Assembly: GCA_014871385.1 (NCBI GenBank)
Contig: CM026428.1
Location: 9,220,772 to 9,284,771, forward strand
DNA length: 64,000 nt
Direction: 5' to 3'
From: Ceratodon purpureus
Lineage: Eukaryota > Streptophyta > Bryopsida > Pseudoditrichales > Ditrichaceae
The notes below the pieces were generated by a model that was not told the origin of the DNA, searched no databases, and was given only the letters and a program-made list of their open reading frames with translations. The position numbers and the translations under genes were made by a program. Below, one piece after another: positions 31,200 through 42,510 of this stretch. The stretch's first letter is position 1, and every line of letters begins with the position of its first letter.

Positions 31200-34100
31200 T
31201 TATCCACTCTCTGGTCTCGACACACTTGAAGCTCTGCTCATATAATCAACATCCCACTCTTGGGTTGTCGATGCTAACGTCATCAACTGCACTACAGCAA
31301 ACCTCATGGTCGGTCTCGAGTCAGGAGCATGGCTAGTGCACCGTCGCGCCAATTGAGCCATCTACACAGCAGGCAGGCATTGTCTTTTTATTCAACAAAT
31401 AGGAAAAATAAAAATAAAAATAATTAGCAGCGAGTAACGGAATAACAATGTGAAATACGATCGGCACATTCTGCAAAACTCTAAATCAACAATCTCTTTA
31501 AGCAGACGGTTCCCATTGAATTCAGAGGATTCCCCAGAACACTGTAATTCTGTACCTTCCAAACAGCGTCTAGTGGATAGTCATTCTTCAGGGCAGGGTC
31601 AATATATTTTGGAAGCAGAGTTTTTCCATCTGGGTCATTTAGTGTAGGCTCAAACTGCACCAAGCAACAAAAACAAATCATGAATAGTTTGTCAATCTTT
31701 AAATCATTATCTACATAATATAGAAGCTGACGAAGCAATGCGTATTGAATACATATCACGAATGAATCCAGAAGTACGTGAGAGAAAATCAAGAGAAAGA
31801 AAATACGAACCAAAGATGTGAGCGTTCGGCCCTCTCGACTACGAGCTGGAGAAGCACTGCCATCAGCTGTCGGCATTGCACCCGAAATGGCTACCCTCCC
31901 CGAGATAATCTCGAACAGAACCACCCCAAACGCATATACATCCAATTTTGGAGATACTTCACCATAGAGCGCATATCTGAAGACCAGGGTAATTTTAATA
32001 CAGATATATCTTTAAAGGTAGGTAAGATATCAATAAATACAGAAAGCATTTACTAGATACCTCACAACATTTAGCAGTACACTTGATTTCGTATCAATCA
32101 AACATGCATTGATGGGTGTCGACATTGCATCCGAAATTGTTCATCCAACGGTAATTAACCAGGACAGTGTACTTTGCCAAGGTTTAGAAAGCCATACTCG
32201 GGTGACATGTAGCCGAACGTGCCAACAATTCCAGTACCAGTTCCATCCTCAGTCAGCTTTGCCAAACCAAAATCTGCCACCTGAAAAGGGAGAAAATCAA
32301 GCGAATGATTTAAGAATGAGAGAATTTGCAACATAAAATAAAATAAAGCTTGGATAATAGTAAATAAGAGATAGGAAACTTGGTCCAACCTTAGCACGGA
32401 AATTGCTATCGATGAGGATATTGGCAGACTTGATATCACGGTGTATATACGTTGGTTTAGTGTGCTCATGAATGTACTCCAACCCGCGAGCAGCATCGAG
32501 GGAGATTTGAACCCTTTGTATCCATGAAAGTGGAGGCATATCTATCAGCCCACAAGACCCTAAATTTAGGCTTCAATGCGTGGTCACTGAGAAAATTTAT
32601 CACAAAAAATAAAAGGCTGATTGCCTAAATGGTTCTCTTTCAAAAATCAAAGCAACCATTACTGCTCCAAAGACTCTTGCTCTGAGGACTGAACCGTCAA
32701 CACATAATCCCACTAATTACCAGCGGAAGGTCTGCGCCGAAGATGATGGTCAAGAGTTCCATTCTCAATGTACTCGTACACCAGAAACAAGCTATTCGTG
32801 GTGCAGTAACCGATCAACTGTACCTGCATGACCATTCAAAGTGCCAACACGTTTTTGCCTTGTGAGACAACTCACCATGCGATATATAACGAAGTGATCA
32901 GAAAGGCAGCTAAAGGAACCATTGCATATTTATTATATTTCTTAAGAGGAACCCACTGATAATAAGAATAATTGTTTCTTTAGAATCAAAACCTGACCCA
33001 ACTAAATCAAAACATCCAACTGTAGAATATATGATCACCGACCATGAATTACTTACCAAATTTGTGTGATGTACATTGGTTAGAACTTGCAGTTCAGCCA
33101 AGAACTCTTTGGTTGCCTGCAAATTCATCTTCTTAATAGCCAACTTCTGCAAGTGGTTGTTAACCCAAAAGATCAGATGGTCGCACTTTTGCTTTTTTCC
33201 ACACGACAAATCTCAATAGCAGAACTCCTCAATAAACTTCGGACGTAGCACAAAAGAAGGCCTATGCACATAAGGGAAACACAACAGAGAAGAGGGCATC
33301 CCGTCAACCATCCAACTGGACATAACTATTTCTTGTCAAAGGTGGAATAAATGAAACCTGGTTACGAATGACGCCATAGTAAACAGAGGCAAAGCCACCC
33401 TGTCCAATCTTGTAAGACAAGTTGAAATCATTCGTGGCTTCAGCTAACTCTTCATACGTGAATTCAACCGATTTGAGATCTGCTAGCATAGTTGATGCTG
33501 ACCTTGAAGACTTGCTGTCTGCTATACTTGAAGGCAGTAAAGCTGCATCTTTACGAGTGTAACAACAAATCAGGCACAACTTGCAACTTGAAGAGTCAGG
33601 TAAATCAATGAGAATAGCATATTAATTTCATTCATGTCCGTTCTTAAGACGTTGTCTCATACTTACGCATTACTAGACACGCTATAAATTTGACCAACAT
33701 CTAATCTGACATATAGTAACCGTCGACTAATTGATGAAAACATTCAAAAAAATGTACGCGTCCAATCAATACCTGACTGCTTCCCATGCTCCTTGGCTAG
33801 CTTGCGTCTACGGGAGTATTTGAGTCCAAAAAACACCGCAAGCAAACCGAAAAGTAGAAGCGCAACCACTCCAACTACAACCCCAACAATGACACCAACG
33901 TTTGATTCTGCAAATCGAGAAGTACAATCCACTGTTAGCATGCTATAACCAATAATACTGGAAACTCTAATAATTCAATCTTCAAAAACCGTACAAGGAT
34001 CACTAAAAACATCTATCACTGGTTCCAGAAAATTCATGTTCAAAAAAGGACAGAAATCTTGGTCCGTAGAAGCGCTTACTGCTTGAGCTACCGCTGCTGC

Positions 34101-35372
34101 TAGTGCTGCACATCAACAAATAGCAAAGGCCACAAACTTAAGAATAAATTATGTGACTCGATAATGATGCACATATATGAAACTGCCTGCGTCCGTAGTA
34201 ACAGCTTTCCAGTCTGTCGACCAAGGAAACCAACAAACCATTTGCAGCATTTGATTGCACTGTCGATACATAGAGAAACATCCATCACAGGAGAGTAATT
34301 TCTAACAAAGATGCATTCTAAAACTAATCAAATACTACACCGCACTGAGGCAGAGACATACTCATTGAAAGGGGCAAACGCTCCATTCGCATCTGCAATG
34401 AGGAAGAGGAAGATTGCATCAGTATCAGATGTAGATCTAACTTCCAAACTATACTTCATTATTGGACCATGAGTCAACAATACATTCAGCTCGAAATTAC
34501 AAAGACATGAAAAGAGTAGATATGGAATACCTCTTGTTGGTATGAAAATAATCGAATCAGGCGTAAGAGACGTGACGTCAGAATTTAACTTCGAGAGGTC
34601 GGTCGCATCCACACTAAAATTTGTTGCAACACCTGCCAACTGGTCGGTAGCTTGTACCACATATGTTGTAAAAAGGCCATAGGAGCGGCTGACCTTTGGA
34701 TCGCCACAGAAGCATTTCACAGGGATAGAGAGTGTATTTCCTGTAGTGATGATGTTCGCATTATCCAGATTGGAGGCGCTTTTGATGTCAGCTACCGTGG
34801 TCAGCTTCTGGTAGGTTTGATTCGCGATCGAACCTAACGTATCGGTGGATCCGATCTGTATCACACATAATTCTTGTAAGACCCTGTCAAGTAGATCCAG
34901 AGTTTGCTCCAAAGGCACTACATGTTTTACAGTTGGGCCACCGACAACTTCACAAAAACGAACCAAGAAGAAGAAGAAAATGGGCAGACAACCACGCAAA
35001 GGGTTTAAAATGCAAACACAAGTATGTCGTGAAATAACTCACCACATATGTGAATAAGTGAACAAGCTGGCCGTTGAGACACGTACACTGAAACGGAAGA
35101 TAAAGATTTGTGCCAGCTAAAATCACATTGACGTTTGTAACATTCTTGTTATAGGCCTGCAAAGATTTCTCGTTTATCTGGAACCTACTAGTTAGTGCCA
35201 CAATAGTATCGCCCGTTTTTACGCTGTAATATGCTAGAGCATTACATCCCGTAACAGGAACGCAATCGGCTCTTACAACGAGGACTCCAGTTTCTCTTCG
35301 AGCAATAATACAGAGCCATAGTATTAATGTTACGAGCCTACACATATGAAATTCAAAGATTCCGCCCTTCAT
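31200..35372 (-). CDS. LysM-domain receptor-like kinase (LYK/CERK1-type)
   Basis: Plasma-membrane receptor expected to sense chitin-type or related N-acetylglucosamine oligomers. Exon 1 (35043-35372) has a signal peptide ([11 protein letters not shown]), a first LysM ([25 protein letters not shown]) and the CxC spacer CTC. Exon 2 (34531-34855) has two further LysM-like units ([52 protein letters not shown]). Two small exons and a membrane helix follow (33760-33910, [20 protein letters not shown]). The kinase has a glycine loop [55 protein letters not shown] and [10 protein letters not shown]; all catalytic residues are present, as in LYK rather than LYR proteins. The last exon ends [13 protein letters not shown] with the stop at 31200. 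ATG 35372 is the first in-frame Met; an internal Met just before the hydrophobic stretch is an alternative start. Confidence 0.9.
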
Positions 35373-38010
35373 ATTATTTTATTTTCCAGAAATCCACTCG
35401 AATGTCAATGTTCCTGGGTTTGGAGGGTTCCGGTGAGAGAGGAGTTCAGCAGATAACAGTAGTTCTTGACTTGGTCATTCATCTGCATCACACAATCAAA
35501 CAGTCATCGTCTTGAATAGATGACCTGTTCTGATGCCAAGCAGGAGATCATTCCATAGGAACCGTCATTCCATCTCTTAAATATGCTAGACTAAATTCTG
35601 GCCCAAAAACCTATTATTTATTTGATCGCATTTTACAATGTCAATGTCCAACACTTGCAATACGTTCACAGATAGGGGTTAATCAACTAAAGCTTCAGAG
35701 AGCACGGCAAATAGCTCTCAGCCAACATCACAAGAAAGACCAATCAAAGCTATTGAGGAATATTGACCGAAGTAAAACATTCTGAGTCCAGAAGCTCTCA
35801 ACTACCACGATAAACAACACGGTGATTGAGGTAAGAACAGAGCCTACCTTTCCTTTTACCATAGCAAACTTCGAGACTCCTTGTTTGGTAATCCGTGAGA
35901 ACCTTCCCATCTTCACCTCAGAAACGAACCAATCTAGGTATACACATGGAAGTGAAGAAGGCAGTGCTAAAAAGCCCTAGCTCTCAATCTATTACTCCCT
36001 TGCATCCATTGAACTCGATTCTGGCTACAGCCAAATCCACACAGTAACGCACTCCTGAACTCAGCCGGATCAACGCTCCACTCTCCACTCCACAAATCCA
36101 ACTTGGCGACACTCACTGCAGCAAAGCTTCCTACCTGTATAAGCCAAAGTATCACACAAGCATTACAACACAGATATAAGGTAATTTGGAAAAAACCCAA
36201 CTGTCAGTTCACCGACTACCGACTCCCTGGAACAAAATGGCATGAAACTTCTCTAGCTCAAGATTAACCAAACACCTTCACACTCACAACCTTCCCAAAA
36301 TGCAGTCAACCACATCCATAGCCAACCTCATTCAACCCAACCTAAACTCATCTCATCTCTACCCCAACCTCAAAACTAATCACAAAACTCAAAAAAAAAA
36401 CTCAGAAATCCTCCCTATCAACAACCACCTCCCGAAACCACCTCATCTCACTTCCACCAATCCACCCACCCAATTACCTACAGACACTCAAACCTCAACA
36501 AAAACCTCACTCCTCCACCCTAACCACAAACCTCAACACTCACAACCCATGCCTCAAACCCCACCCCCTCCCAAAAACCAAAACTCCTTCCAAAATCCAT
36601 CACATCACCCAAGCTCAAAATCCTTCACCCAAACCTCACAAACACACCAAAACACACACCTTGAAGCCTCAGAAAAGTTCGATCTTCACCTCTAGGCAAC
36701 CTCACAGCACACCATCATCTTCTTCCCCAGATGAGCCCAAATTGCAGTCAAGCGTGAGGAGACTTTGGTGGCCCAAAGCACAGACAGTACCAACGCGTTG
36801 GGATGATTGCCAGACGACTCCCCCACTCTGACGATGATGCAACTCTTCGGTTCCAGTGCTTCCCTGAAAGCAAAACCGGGACAGCTTCTCCTGCTAAAAC
36901 TGCAACCTTGCAAAAAAAATTGCAAAAAAAATTGCCAAAAAAATTGCCAAAAATTTGCAAATAAGCTGCAATTAAATTGAAGAAAAATGTGGAAAATGTT
37001 TGTGAAAATGTTTGGAAAAATCTCTGTGCATGTTTTGTAAGCCAATGAAGCTGCCGGTTGACAGTCGAATACTAGGTGTGCCCCACTGCAGCTACTGATA
37101 CCCAAACCCCGTCACCAGTCAAGGTATCTAAAGTTCTGTAGATGTTAAGGAGCTAAATGTTCAATTTCTGAAGATAGTAGTGGGTTTACGTGAGTGATAG
37201 TTTTAGGTGTGGTGACCTGGACTCTTCTCTTTGCTGACCCATTTCGATTCTGGGAGTTTTTTCTGTCTTCTTTGGGTCTCTTTTTCTAAGTTGTTTGTTT
37301 TTTTCTTTCTTCGACGCCTTGGTCTTTCGGTTTGGTGGGGTGGTGGACCCATAGGCGTTACTAGACTTGGTGGTGGTTTTATTTAGGGGCTGTGTTGATT
37401 TGAGTGTGGGATATTCTGGTATACGTAGATAGTGATGGATTTGGGTGGGCATGGTGTCTATTTGGGGTGTGCTGGTTAGTTTATGTTATCTGGTTTCTAC
37501 CGTTTTTTGGTCTCGCTTTCTTTGACTCGGGTCTTCGGTTGTCGTGGTGCTGTCGTCACTGGTGTGCACGTAAGTCCGCTACTGTTGCCATAACTTGATA
37601 TTCTTTGCTGTCTTCCTAGATTTTAGGGCCTTTTTTGGTAAGATACTAGATTTTGGTTGGTTCGTTGTGATGGTTTTGAGTGGGTGGTTTTTTCTTCAGG
37701 GAAACAGGGAGTGAAACAAGATCATACACAAAGTACCAAATAATCTTGGTAAAAAGAGGGTAATACCTGTATGACTTGATGGAATTACCAGTGTCATTGA
37801 TGGTCAAATCAAGCAATTTTTGAAAGCAAGCGATGACCTCCAACCCTCCAAAATCAAGTTGGTAGTGTGGCATTTTCATTTGGCTAATTTACAACTAGTT
37901 TCTGGATCTCTCCAATCATTGGAGCGAAACGGCCACGCATTCTTGTTGTCAGTTATGAGTGCAAGAGTTGAATGGGAGCTAAGGTGTTCCAACCATACTT
38001 TGTTATTGAT
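35373..38010. other. Intergenic region with strand-biased low-complexity stretches
   Basis: Upstream of the LysM kinase. From about 36240 to 36665 the + strand is almost free of G (C/A-rich), while about 37190-37700 is G/T-rich on the same strand. Short frames inside look like by-products of this composition. No gene is supported. Confidence 0.5.
36905..36960. repeat. Short A-rich tandem repeat
   Basis: Four imperfect units of a run of A followed by TTGC or TTGCC, about 12-14 bp each. Simple-sequence repeat without evident function. Confidence 0.7.
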
Positions 38011-38214
38011 TAACCCCTAAAGTTGAAAGGCCTCAAAACTGCCAAAAACCCTCAAAACTACACTCTTTCCATAGAAGGTGTAAGTTTTTAAGTTTTGATG
38101 AATTTAAGGGAGAAATAACCGTAGGATCTAGTACCTTACTTGTACATGTGTATGTACTCCAAATATTAGATTCAAAATCCTTATCGCTTGTGAGATCACA
38201 ACGTTCTAAGTTGA
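38011..38214. mobile_element. Left part of an older TIR element (E3), interrupted by the Ty3-like insertion
   Basis: Begins with TAACCCCTAA, the same terminal motif as the two elements at 48090-49026 and 49325-50252, and aligns with the first ~200 bp of the former (for example CCGTAGGATCTAGTACC against CCGTAAGATCTGGTAC). Its sequence stops at 38214 and resumes at 47091, so the retroelement lies inside it. The right terminus was not found. Confidence 0.6.
38200..38214. repeat. 15-bp direct repeat flanking the Ty3-like insertion (left copy)
   Basis: AACGTTCTAAGTTGA occurs here and again, identically, at 47091-47105, exactly at the two junctions between the older element and the inserted DNA. 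It behaves as a target-site duplication, but is longer than the 4-6 bp usual for LTR-element integrases. Confidence 0.7.
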
Positions 38215-38367
38215 CTCTTCGTTGCACCCTCCCCCTTCTAGAGGAGATGTTGCCCTCAACATCTTTGTTCCCCTATTCTTCTTTTAGGGACGAGACTTAT
38301 AAAGCTTGTTAGCAACGCAAAACTTATCAATCAAGTCACTACGATGTTCACAAAACTTCCTTTGTAC

Positions 38368-41300
38368 TCATTGGGCTTCGACAGCGGAATACCCTTCGTA
38401 GACCACTTTAAACTCTTCCCCATATCGTTTGTTGATCCTCTGACCAATGATATCGGAAATTTGGCCTACTGTCTTGTCCCACACTTCGAAATCACTTGGT
38501 GGCTTTGCTTTCTTCAACCTTGGGTCTTGGGCTCGATAAGGCTTCAAGAGGGAGACATGGAAAATGGGATGGAGTTTATATTTTAGCGGGATGTCGAGGT
38601 GATACACATCCGGTCGCACCTCTCTCTTTATCTCGAAGGGACAAATCCATTTTGGCCACCACTTCTTCGATAACTCCTTGGGGACGTCAATGTTCTTCAC
38701 CGAGAGCAAGACGTTTGTTCCCACCAAGTACTTAACATCCCTCCTATCCTTGTTCGCCATTTTCTTGTAACGTGTTTGGGCCAGCTCTAGAGCGGTCCTC
38801 ACATTCGTTATTGTCACTTCTCTTCTCGAGATGAACTCTTGTGCGTTTACATCAGATTGTCCCGAAATCTCAAGATCATTTTCGCCACCATGAGGAACCG
38901 AAGGTCCTGTCTCATCTTGGGGTAATGAAGACTCTTCTTCGGTCCCAATGTCTAATGCTAACTCGACGAGAGTAAGTGGCTCGAATCCTCGCGCTACAAA
39001 GAAGGGTGAGTGTTTGGTCGCGGAATGCTTGTGACTATTGTAGCAAAACTCTGCTAACGCAAGCCATTCCGTCCAGTCTCTTTGATCCGCAGCAATATAG
39101 TTGCGCAAATACATATTCAACACTTGATTCACCCTCTCCGTTTGTCCATCGGTTTCAGGATGGAATGCGGTACTCATCTTGAGTTTGGTTTTCAACCTCG
39201 TCCTGAGATGTTGCCAAAATGCGGAAGTGAACTTAGTGTCACGATCGCTAACAATGTCTCGAGGCATGCCATTCGCAACCACCCACCGATCCAAGAATAA
39301 CTTGGCCACATCTTCAACGCTATAATGCTTTAGCGATGGGAGAAACATGGCTAACTTGCTGAACCGATCCACCACTACGAAAATCGCATCATATCCCTCC
39401 GCTGTCATTGGTAAATCCAACATGAAGTCCATTGAAATGCTCTCGAAGGGGCGTTGTCGAATCGGTAAAGGTCTCAACAAGCCTGCCTTCTTCTGATTTT
39501 GTTGCCTACTCTTTTGGCAAGTGTCACATTTCTTGATGAACACCTCTACATCATGGCGCATTTCCGGCCAATAAAACCTCCTTGACAGTTCGGTGTTGGT
39601 GGACAATTCTCCTCGATGTCCACCCAAAGGCATGGCATGATGTTCATCCATGATTCTAAGTCTAAGTTCCCCCTTTGGAACATAAATCCTAGTTTGCTTA
39701 TACTTAAGCAAGCCCTTTTCTAACCTCATTGTCTTGGAGTAGCCACCCCTTTTCTTATCTCTAAAATCAGCAAGGAGTTCTTGCGCCTTCTCATCACTAG
39801 CATACCCTTGGCGGATCATCTCTTGTAAAGATGTCTCGTCTTCGCCTTGGTCACGAGGCAAAGCATAGGCCATCGCGAGAGTCATATACTCCTCTTTTCT
39901 ACTTAGCGCATCCGGCACTATGTTGTCTTTGCCCGGCTTGTGAATGATCTCAACGTTACTAAGCGTGATGGTGTCGTACCATCTCAATTGCTTAGGCGTT
40001 ACCTTGGCTTGAGTTTCCAAGTATTTCAAGGAGATGTTATCGGTGTAGACCTTGGTTGTGAACCTTCCAAGGTAATGTGCCCATTTCTTAAGGCAATACA
40101 CGATTGCAAACAAGTCCTTCTCGTGAGTCGGCCACTGCCGCTCTACTTCCATAAGCTTCCTGCTTTCAAAAGCCACCGGCTTCTTGTCTTGCATCAAGAC
40201 TCCTCCAATTGCGAAGTCACTCGCATCCGTATGGACCTCAAAAGGTTTTTCATACTCTGGAAACTTGAGCACCGGTGCAGTCGACATCTTATGTTTGATC
40301 TCATCGAAGGACTTTTGAACCTTGTCATGCCATTGTATTTGCTTTCGCTCACCGTTGAGCAATTCTGTTAGTGGCGCCGCAATCTTGGAGAAGTCCTTCA
40401 CGGACGATCTGTAGTAGCTTGCCAAGCCATGGAATCCCCTAACTCCCCTTTGAGTTTGTGGTTGGGCCCAAGAGGTGATGGCCTTGACCTTTTCAGGGTC
40501 CGGTCTTCTTCCATCATGACTCAAAACGTGGCCCACGAATCCCATGTCCTCTTGGCCAAACTCACTCTTTTCCAAATTCGCAAACAACTTATTCTCTCTA
40601 AGTTTCTGCAAGACAATCTCTAAGTGCCTTTTGTGTTCTTCTAGAGTTTTGGAAAAGACCAAGATATCATCAATATAGATGATCACGAAATCATCTAACT
40701 CGCCACGGAATATTGAATCCATCATTGTCATAAACGTTGATAGCGCATTACACAATCCAAAAGGCATGACTACGAACTCAAAGGAACCATACCTTGTTCG
40801 CATCGCGGTTTTCTCAATATCGGCCTCCGCTATCCTAATTTGATAGTAGCCAGACTTCAAATCGATCCGGCTAAAGTACTTGACTCCTGCCAATCTATCA
40901 AGCAAATTGTCAATTCGCGGCAAGGGATAGTTGTTCTTGACGGTGATCTTGTTCAAAGCTCTATAGTCAATGCACATCCCTAACTTGCCGTCTTTCTTTC
41001 CCACAAACAAGACGGGAGCTCCATATGGCGACTTACTTTGCCTTATGTACCCTTTGGCTAGTAGCTCCGTCACTTGGATTTTGAGTTCTTCCAACTCTTT
41101 CTGATTGAGCCGGTAAGCCGCTTTGCAAGGCGGTTGTTCACCGGGTTTCACCTCAATCCTATGATCAACGGCACGATGAGGCGGGAGTTCATTTGGCACG
41201 TCTTTCGTCAACACATCTTTGTATTTTTCAATAACTTTCATTATGTTTCGAGGCACCTTAGGCCCATTTACACCCGGTTGCTTAGTGTCATCAACATAAG

Positions 41301-42270
41301 CTTCCTTCAAAACGAACACAAAATGAACGTCTCCTAACTCTTCAGGAGTACGTACCAAACAAATTGCCTTGCCCTTCAAAACAGGGAGAGTTGTATGTGG
41401 GAACACTACTTGTCCTCTAGGGGTAAGTCCCACAACTCTCACTTCGGGTCGGCGCCTAAGTTCTACACTATAAGTGGCTAAGAATGTCGTTCCTAAAATT
41501 GCTTCTACGGCTCTTAAGTCGCAGATGGTGAAGTCTTCTACGAGATTGTCTTCACCGCACTTGAACTCCATCTTCGGCGCCACCGTCGTTGTCGAACTCC
41601 TCCCATTCGCAAACTCCACCTTGATCTCCTTCGCTACTTCCTTGGTCTTCACGCCAAGTCGCTTCGAAAGGTCTTTACTCAAGAAGGAGTGAGTTGCGCC
41701 TGTGTCCAACAACATAGACACATTAATACCGTTAACAACACAATCAAGATAGACTAACTTAGAAGTATGAGTAATGACAACGTCAACTCTTGCCTCAAAC
41801 CCTCCTTCGCTTAAGTCTTTTTGACTCAAGGCACTAACCTTCTTGGGTTCGGTGCAAGTAGAGAGGACATGTCCTTTCTTGCCACAGTTGTGACAAGTGA
41901 TTTTCTTATGCCACTCCTCCACCTTCCCAGGTTTATTTTGCTTGCCCTTGTATTTGGACGAGGATGCTTTGTTGTCCTTAAGCTTGTCTTCCTTCGAAAA
42001 GTCGCCCTTGAACCTTTTAGAGGGGTAGTTCGACTTGAACTTCTTTCTCTTATGATCGCCCTTTTGGCTTTCCCCTCCCGCCTTCACTTCGTCTCGAGTG
42101 TTGGCGGCCTCGTAACTACCACCAAGTCGATCGGCTTCCTTAAGCATTTCTGCTACGTTTCTAGGAAGATCCGTTACTCCTGGAAAGAAAGCCTCTCGAT
42201 CCTTTTCTGACAAACCCGCAAAGTAAATCACCTTCTTGGCATAATCATCAAGGTCAGGAGCTAGCTGCAT
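38368..42270 (-). CDS. Ty3/Gypsy gag-pol frame (zinc knuckle, protease, RT, RNase H, integrase)
   Basis: A 1,300-codon frame that looks whole. Visible domains by residue: CCHC zinc knuckle from about 126 (CHNCGKKGHVLSTC), aspartic protease at about 187 (LLDTGATHSFLS), reverse transcriptase with YIDDILVF at about 532, RNase H at about 680 (TDASDFAIGG), integrase zinc region and core at about 875-1050, and a C-terminal segment with HPIFHVSLLKPY typical of chromovirus-like and other plant Ty3 integrases. It belongs to the surrounding element, not to the host gene set. The family assignment is secure from domain order (RT before integrase). Confidence 0.93.
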   Translation of the reverse strand: MQLAPDLDDYAKKVIYFAGLSEKDREAFFPGVTDLPRNVAEMLKEADRLGGSYEAANTRDEVKAGGESQKGDHKRKKFKSNYPSKRFKGDFSKEDKLKDNKASSSKYKGKQNKPGKVEEWHKKITCHNCGKKGHVLSTCTEPKKVSALSQKDLSEGGFEARVDVVITHTSKLVYLDCVVNGINVSMLLDTGATHSFLSKDLSKRLGVKTKEVAKEIKVEFANGRSSTTTVAPKMEFKCGEDNLVEDFTICDLRAVEAILGTTFLATYSVELRRRPEVRVVGLTPRGQVVFPHTTLPVLKGKAICLVRTPEELGDVHFVFVLKEAYVDDTKQPGVNGPKVPRNIMKVIEKYKDVLTKDVPNELPPHRAVDHRIEVKPGEQPPCKAAYRLNQKELEELKIQVTELLAKGYIRQSKSPYGAPVLFVGKKDGKLGMCIDYRALNKITVKNNYPLPRIDNLLDRLAGVKYFSRIDLKSGYYQIRIAEADIEKTAMRTRYGSFEFVVMPFGLCNALSTFMTMMDSIFRGELDDFVIIYIDDILVFSKTLEEHKRHLEIVLQKLRENKLFANLEKSEFGQEDMGFVGHVLSHDGRRPDPEKVKAITSWAQPQTQRGVRGFHGLASYYRSSVKDFSKIAAPLTELLNGERKQIQWHDKVQKSFDEIKHKMSTAPVLKFPEYEKPFEVHTDASDFAIGGVLMQDKKPVAFESRKLMEVERQWPTHEKDLFAIVYCLKKWAHYLGRFTTKVYTDNISLKYLETQAKVTPKQLRWYDTITLSNVEIIHKPGKDNIVPDALSRKEEYMTLAMAYALPRDQGEDETSLQEMIRQGYASDEKAQELLADFRDKKRGGYSKTMRLEKGLLKYKQTRIYVPKGELRLRIMDEHHAMPLGGHRGELSTNTELSRRFYWPEMRHDVEVFIKKCDTCQKSRQQNQKKAGLLRPLPIRQRPFESISMDFMLDLPMTAEGYDAIFVVVDRFSKLAMFLPSLKHYSVEDVAKLFLDRWVVANGMPRDIVSDRDTKFTSAFWQHLRTRLKTKLKMSTAFHPETDGQTERVNQVLNMYLRNYIAADQRDWTEWLALAEFCYNSHKHSATKHSPFFVARGFEPLTLVELALDIGTEEESSLPQDETGPSVPHGGENDLEISGQSDVNAQEFISRREVTITNVRTALELAQTRYKKMANKDRRDVKYLVGTNVLLSVKNIDVPKELSKKWWPKWICPFEIKREVRPDVYHLDIPLKYKLHPIFHVSLLKPYRAQDPRLKKAKPPSDFEVWDKTVGQISDIIGQRINKRYGEEFKVVYEGYSAVEAQ

Positions 42271-42510
42271 CTTGGTAATGTAGTCTGCTGTGTACCGACT
42301 TAAGGTTCGCGTTCCTTATCTAAGTCTGGTGAACGCCACCGCATCTCTAAAATCAGAGAACTTGGTGGTGAATCGCTCGATCATTTGAGCTTATATTTCA
42401 TCCCAAGAGTAACTGAAAGGCCACTTCTTTGTCGAAAGAGGGTTCGAGTTCTTCTTCTTGGTCGTCCACCAAACTCTTGCGGAACCTCGAAGGTTGATAG
42501 CTACAATCGC

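Noticed and set aside
36300-36695. 131-codon + strand frame rich in Pro, Thr, Asn and Gln
   Set aside because: It arises because the strand has almost no G, so stop codons are rare. There is no family resemblance and no splice context.
38011-38214. The 3' LTR of the Ty3-like element
   Set aside because: It shares no similarity with the sequence next to the primer-binding-site-like stretch, and instead aligns with TIR element E1.
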